The notes under the pieces were generated by a model. That model made no database searches, was not told the origin of the DNA, and worked only from the letters and a program-made list of their open reading frames with translations. Shown here piece by piece: positions 60,613 through 64,000 of a DNA stretch of 64,000 nucleotides (its first letter is position 1; the number at the start of each line of letters is the position of its first letter). The stretch is from positions 372,001 through 436,000 of the forward strand of contig JAYKAV010002375.1 of NCBI GenBank assembly GCA_035582835.1, written 5' to 3'. This stretch comes from Phoebastria nigripes (lineage: Eukaryota; Chordata; Aves; Procellariiformes; Diomedeidae). Position numbers and translations under genes: made by a program.

Positions 60613-61881
60613 GCTGTTCCCAGTTTTGTGGGAAAACTGTTAAATAAATGTGAAAACTTGGCAATGTCATCCAGCAGCATTACCAAAGACCATGGAGCTG
60701 ATGCAATCAGTTCTGGTTTGATTAGCAGATGGGTGTTTTTGACTAGACACTCCTTCTTCTGGGAGTAAAGCTGATAATAATATAGAGGTAACATTTCTGA
60801 GATCAAACCAATCCAGATGAGGATCTCTTCTCTTATGTTTGAGAGATTTATGTCTATGGGAACATTTTTAACTTATTGAAGAGAAAACCTCCCACATTAG
60901 AACAGCACCCCTATTTTTTCATACCTTGACAGGAACAAGTGACCTCTACTCAGGGAGGCTCCTCCAGGTGACAATGTTATTTGTGCTGCTGTACAGCTAG
61001 CAGAGTAGGCACTGTGCAGGTGCAGGAGTAAACGACGCTTGCGTATAGACCTTGCAATCTAAACTGAGAGAGGNGGAGAGAAAAGTAGGGGCACAGGAAG
61101 CAGTGCTTCATTCACAGGGCGTGAGATATAAACCAGATGCCTGATACACTCCTAAAAGCCTCAGCGACATAGTCTGCCTCCTCTTCACATTGCTTCAGAT
61201 GACAAATGCCACGGGACTTTGTGAAGAGTTAAGTGTAACTACGTAACAGCTAAGCTGTTAATTACTCTGCTTGAGTACAAACTCTGGTAATACAAAATTC
61301 ACAATAAAGTTTCTGATTTAAAAAAATAGCAGGTCCTTTCCTTTGTACTCCTTCAGGACAGGTAGAATCACAGACTCATGTAACAACTGAATCAGCTTGT
61401 GGGTTTTGTGCTATTTTATTCAGCTCTTCAAAAAGAAATACTTGTAACTTGCTGTGAGACCATGATTCAGTGATGTGGGGGATCCAGCAGCAGGAAATTC
61501 CCACCATCCCCCATTTGCCTGGTGTGCAGTTCAAGTACGTGTGGCTCATGGCCCATCTTCGCTGTGCTACACTGTATTGCTTAGACCTTCACTGAGGGCT
61601 GAGACAGGTAAGCACTGACAGACCTGTCTGAAGTGGTTTCCCACCCACTTTGGGAACATCTGAAATGTCTGTCAGTTCCGATGACCTGGTGCATTGGGTA
61701 GAGCTATATATTCTCCCCTAGATTGGACTTCTATCTCTAGAACCTAGCTTTGTTTCAAACAACAATGATGTTTGTTGTTACAAGAGTGTAACACAAAAAA
61801 ATACTCTTATTTTAGTAGGATTCCTGTTCTCTGCATGGTGGGATTAAAATACATGCTATTCAAGTGTAAAGTGTACCTCAT
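60613..61881. other. Intergenic, nothing recognised
   Basis: No coding potential or repeat recognised apart from an N at 61074. Confidence 0.6.
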
Positions 61882-61934
61882 GTTCAGTATGCATGGACAA
61901 ATATTGAGGACAAATGTTTTCAAAGTTTAACAAA
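61882..61934 (-). repeat. Inverted repeat, right arm (53 bp)
   Basis: Reverse-complement partner of 59090-59142, 52/53 identical. Arm-to-arm spacing is about 2.74 kb. Confidence 0.92.
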
Positions 61935-64000
61935 AGTTAATGCAGCAGAGTTCCCAAGTTACTTGGTTTGTCTTGAAAATACTCCCCAGGGTTTCCTGTT
62001 TGGCCTTTAACAACATTTTCGTTTACATAAGTTGTGTATTTTGCATATAAATATGTGTATTTCTATATAAATGTATCAACCCCTCCCCATCCCTCGCGGT
62101 ATGCATGGGTAAGGAAAACCAGCCCAAGAGGCTGCACATTTTATGAGCCATGCTCGCAGAGGTTGAGCACTTTGTCTGTCAAGAACATGGAGCAGGCTGT
62201 TTCAGTCTCTGACACCTGACTGTCTGGTTATCATGCAGTCTCTCAGTGTAACTTGCCTTTTTTCCTCTCTCCCAATTCTGTCCATTGTTTACAACAAAAT
62301 GTTGGCATCATCAGCAGCATGTATTTCTTGCCCAGCTCTATGGGTGAGACTGTGTGACAAATGCACTGCCCAGCCAAGAGGACATGACTGCATGCGCAAT
62401 GCTCAGCATAGTTTGTAGCCCGCTAGGTAGCTTCTTGACAAAGACAAAAATCCTCTTTGCCAAGTTCATGGGGGTGGAAGAAAAGGTCAGATGACTCCTT
62501 GGCCTTTGCTGCTTCTGTCATCATAGAAAGGTATGTTCTGTGAGATACATTCAGTAGTATCTGCCTGTCTGAAGAGCTGTACAGCTTCTGCTAACGTACT
62601 TTGTAAATACCTGTACTTAGATGGTCAGATCTCTTTTCCAGCTTGCAAACTGGAGAAAACCGTTTTTCAGCTCGTCTTTTTTTCCTGGTGTTTGCCCCAG
62701 ACTTGTCCATTACTGAAAAAAATGTTGTAACATCCTATGGTTCACTGAACTTCAGAAGTAATACCTCTTTCTGTGATGTTTACACCTTTCAAATATTTGT
62801 GGATTTCTACTCTTTCCTGATACTTTTAAACATCCCTCACCCCACATAACATATTTAACTTTTACTTTTACTTATAATTATCCCTTGAAGTTTCTTCTCT
62901 TTCATCAATACACTTCTGAGAACAATAGTGCCTGGACCTGAGTGTGGCATCGATCACACCGTAGTCCTCAGCAAAGGCTCTGTTACCTCTATTGTGTAAG
63001 GCATTTACACGATCCCTAGCAGACTGGCTTTTCTACAGCTTGTTCTGTACCTCAAGTAGTTTTTAGTAGAGTTGTTCTCATATAGTCTAGAGAAAGGAAG
63101 AAAAGCAACTCCAGTAACTATGCAGTAGCGCTGGAATCAGGCCCACAGACATTATGGTGCTGAATGTGCAAGAGTAGTTAGATAAATTTTGGGCCAGCAA
63201 CTAATGGCCTCTGTAATCATGCACCTGGTTTACATCAGTGAGTATCTCTTCCCTTCAGAGCTGCGCTGTGAAAATACAACTTCCCAGAGAAGTTAGGGCC
63301 TCTTCTGAAAAATAATACTGAAAAACATGTTTGTGTGACATAAAATGGCTGACATAAAATGTATTGATGGATTGCAGATAAGGTTTGCTCTGTCAACAGG
63401 TTTTACAAGGCGAATACGGAACTTGGACACAAAGTTCCCCCTAGTCTGAGTGGGATGTATGGGGTTAAAGTCCGGAGTCAGCTTTGAAAGATCACAGAAA
63501 CACAAAAAACAAGCCCAAAAGAAGATGTTAGGAGGTCATACGGTTCATCACCATGTTTCTGGGCAGGATCAGTTTACCAATGAGTCCTAAGAAGGGGTTG
63601 GCTAATCTATTCTCTGAGTTTCTCAGTGATAATAGATCCACAGCCTTCCAAGGCAATCTATTTATATTTCACTGTGCTACTGTTAGAAAGCTTGCCTTAC
63701 TATCTAACTTAAATCCCCTTACTGCAAATCAAACACAAAATTCTTTGTTTGCAATTTCCTACTTTGCAGAGTCTGCCATGATAGTTCACAGCCTTTTAAG
63801 ATGCTATGGTTAGCACATATGAGCCAGAACTACACTGTGCTAGGTGCTGTTCAGATGCCAGACAGCAGTGAGATGTATTTCCCGAAGAGTTAACAAACTA
63901 ACAGGAAAGCACAAAGGAAATGAGAATAAGCACAAGAGACAAAGGTCGTAAATCTCAGAAGATTTATACCCTGACACCATCAGAATACCATATTTGCTGA
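61935..64000. other. Intergenic, nothing recognised
   Basis: Only short open frames without splice context. By the usual gene order BCAT1 would lie further right, outside the window. Confidence 0.6.

Noticed and set aside
61361..61385. AGAATCACAGACTCATG resembling a CR1 end
   Set aside because: Too short, and it lacks the repeated ATTCTATGA motif or adjacent CR1 body.
62000..64000. Search for a third gene (BCAT1 side)
   Set aside because: Only short frames without splice context were found, so I do not call a gene.

Overview
This is vertebrate nuclear DNA, most likely from a bird. Two multi-exon genes with ordinary GT-AG introns fill most of the window and point tail to tail. A 5'-truncated CR1 LINE of avian type ends in the ATTCTATGATTCTATGA motif, and the introns are short. 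The pair DNAI7 (CASC1) and IRAG2 (LRMP/JAW1) in convergent orientation matches the order I know from tetrapods (KRAS, LYRM5, CASC1, LRMP, BCAT1). The assembly is a draft: it has scattered single Ns, a 23-N gap, and a probable false duplication at the left end.

Positions 262-15589 (+) hold the 3' part of DNAI7, an axonemal dynein intermediate-chain-like protein. I placed 11 exons. They join in one frame of 618 codons plus stop and lack only the N-terminal roughly 90-100 residues. One exon with its flanking introns (1-572) is present again, apparently identical, at 892-1463. The intron after it contains a 271-nt all-pyrimidine tract.

Positions 15.7-56.9 kb (-) hold IRAG2. The last exon, at 16096-16339, encodes a tail anchor and a short luminal tail ending in PPPV, as in KASH proteins. 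Going 5' (rightward) I placed 35 exons. The 16 downstream exons sum to about 555 codons, the size of the classical mammalian JAW1/LRMP. The 19 upstream exons encode an N-terminal Ser-rich region, a degenerate EF-hand pair and long coiled coils. As I remember KASH5 (CCDC155), these match it in order and in several motifs. Exons 1-19 chain in perfect phase, and so do 23-32. Around exons 19-23 and 32-34 the phases show that short exons or splice sites are still missing. The picture is a long IRAG2 form built like KASH5: EF-hand, coiled coil, transmembrane segment, KASH.

Positions 57-64 kb are probably the 5' flank of IRAG2. They hold the CR1 copy (59445-60612) and a 53-bp inverted repeat with arms 2.7 kb apart (59090-59142 and 61882-61934). 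I see no gene there. No RNA gene, CRISPR array or bacterial feature was seen.
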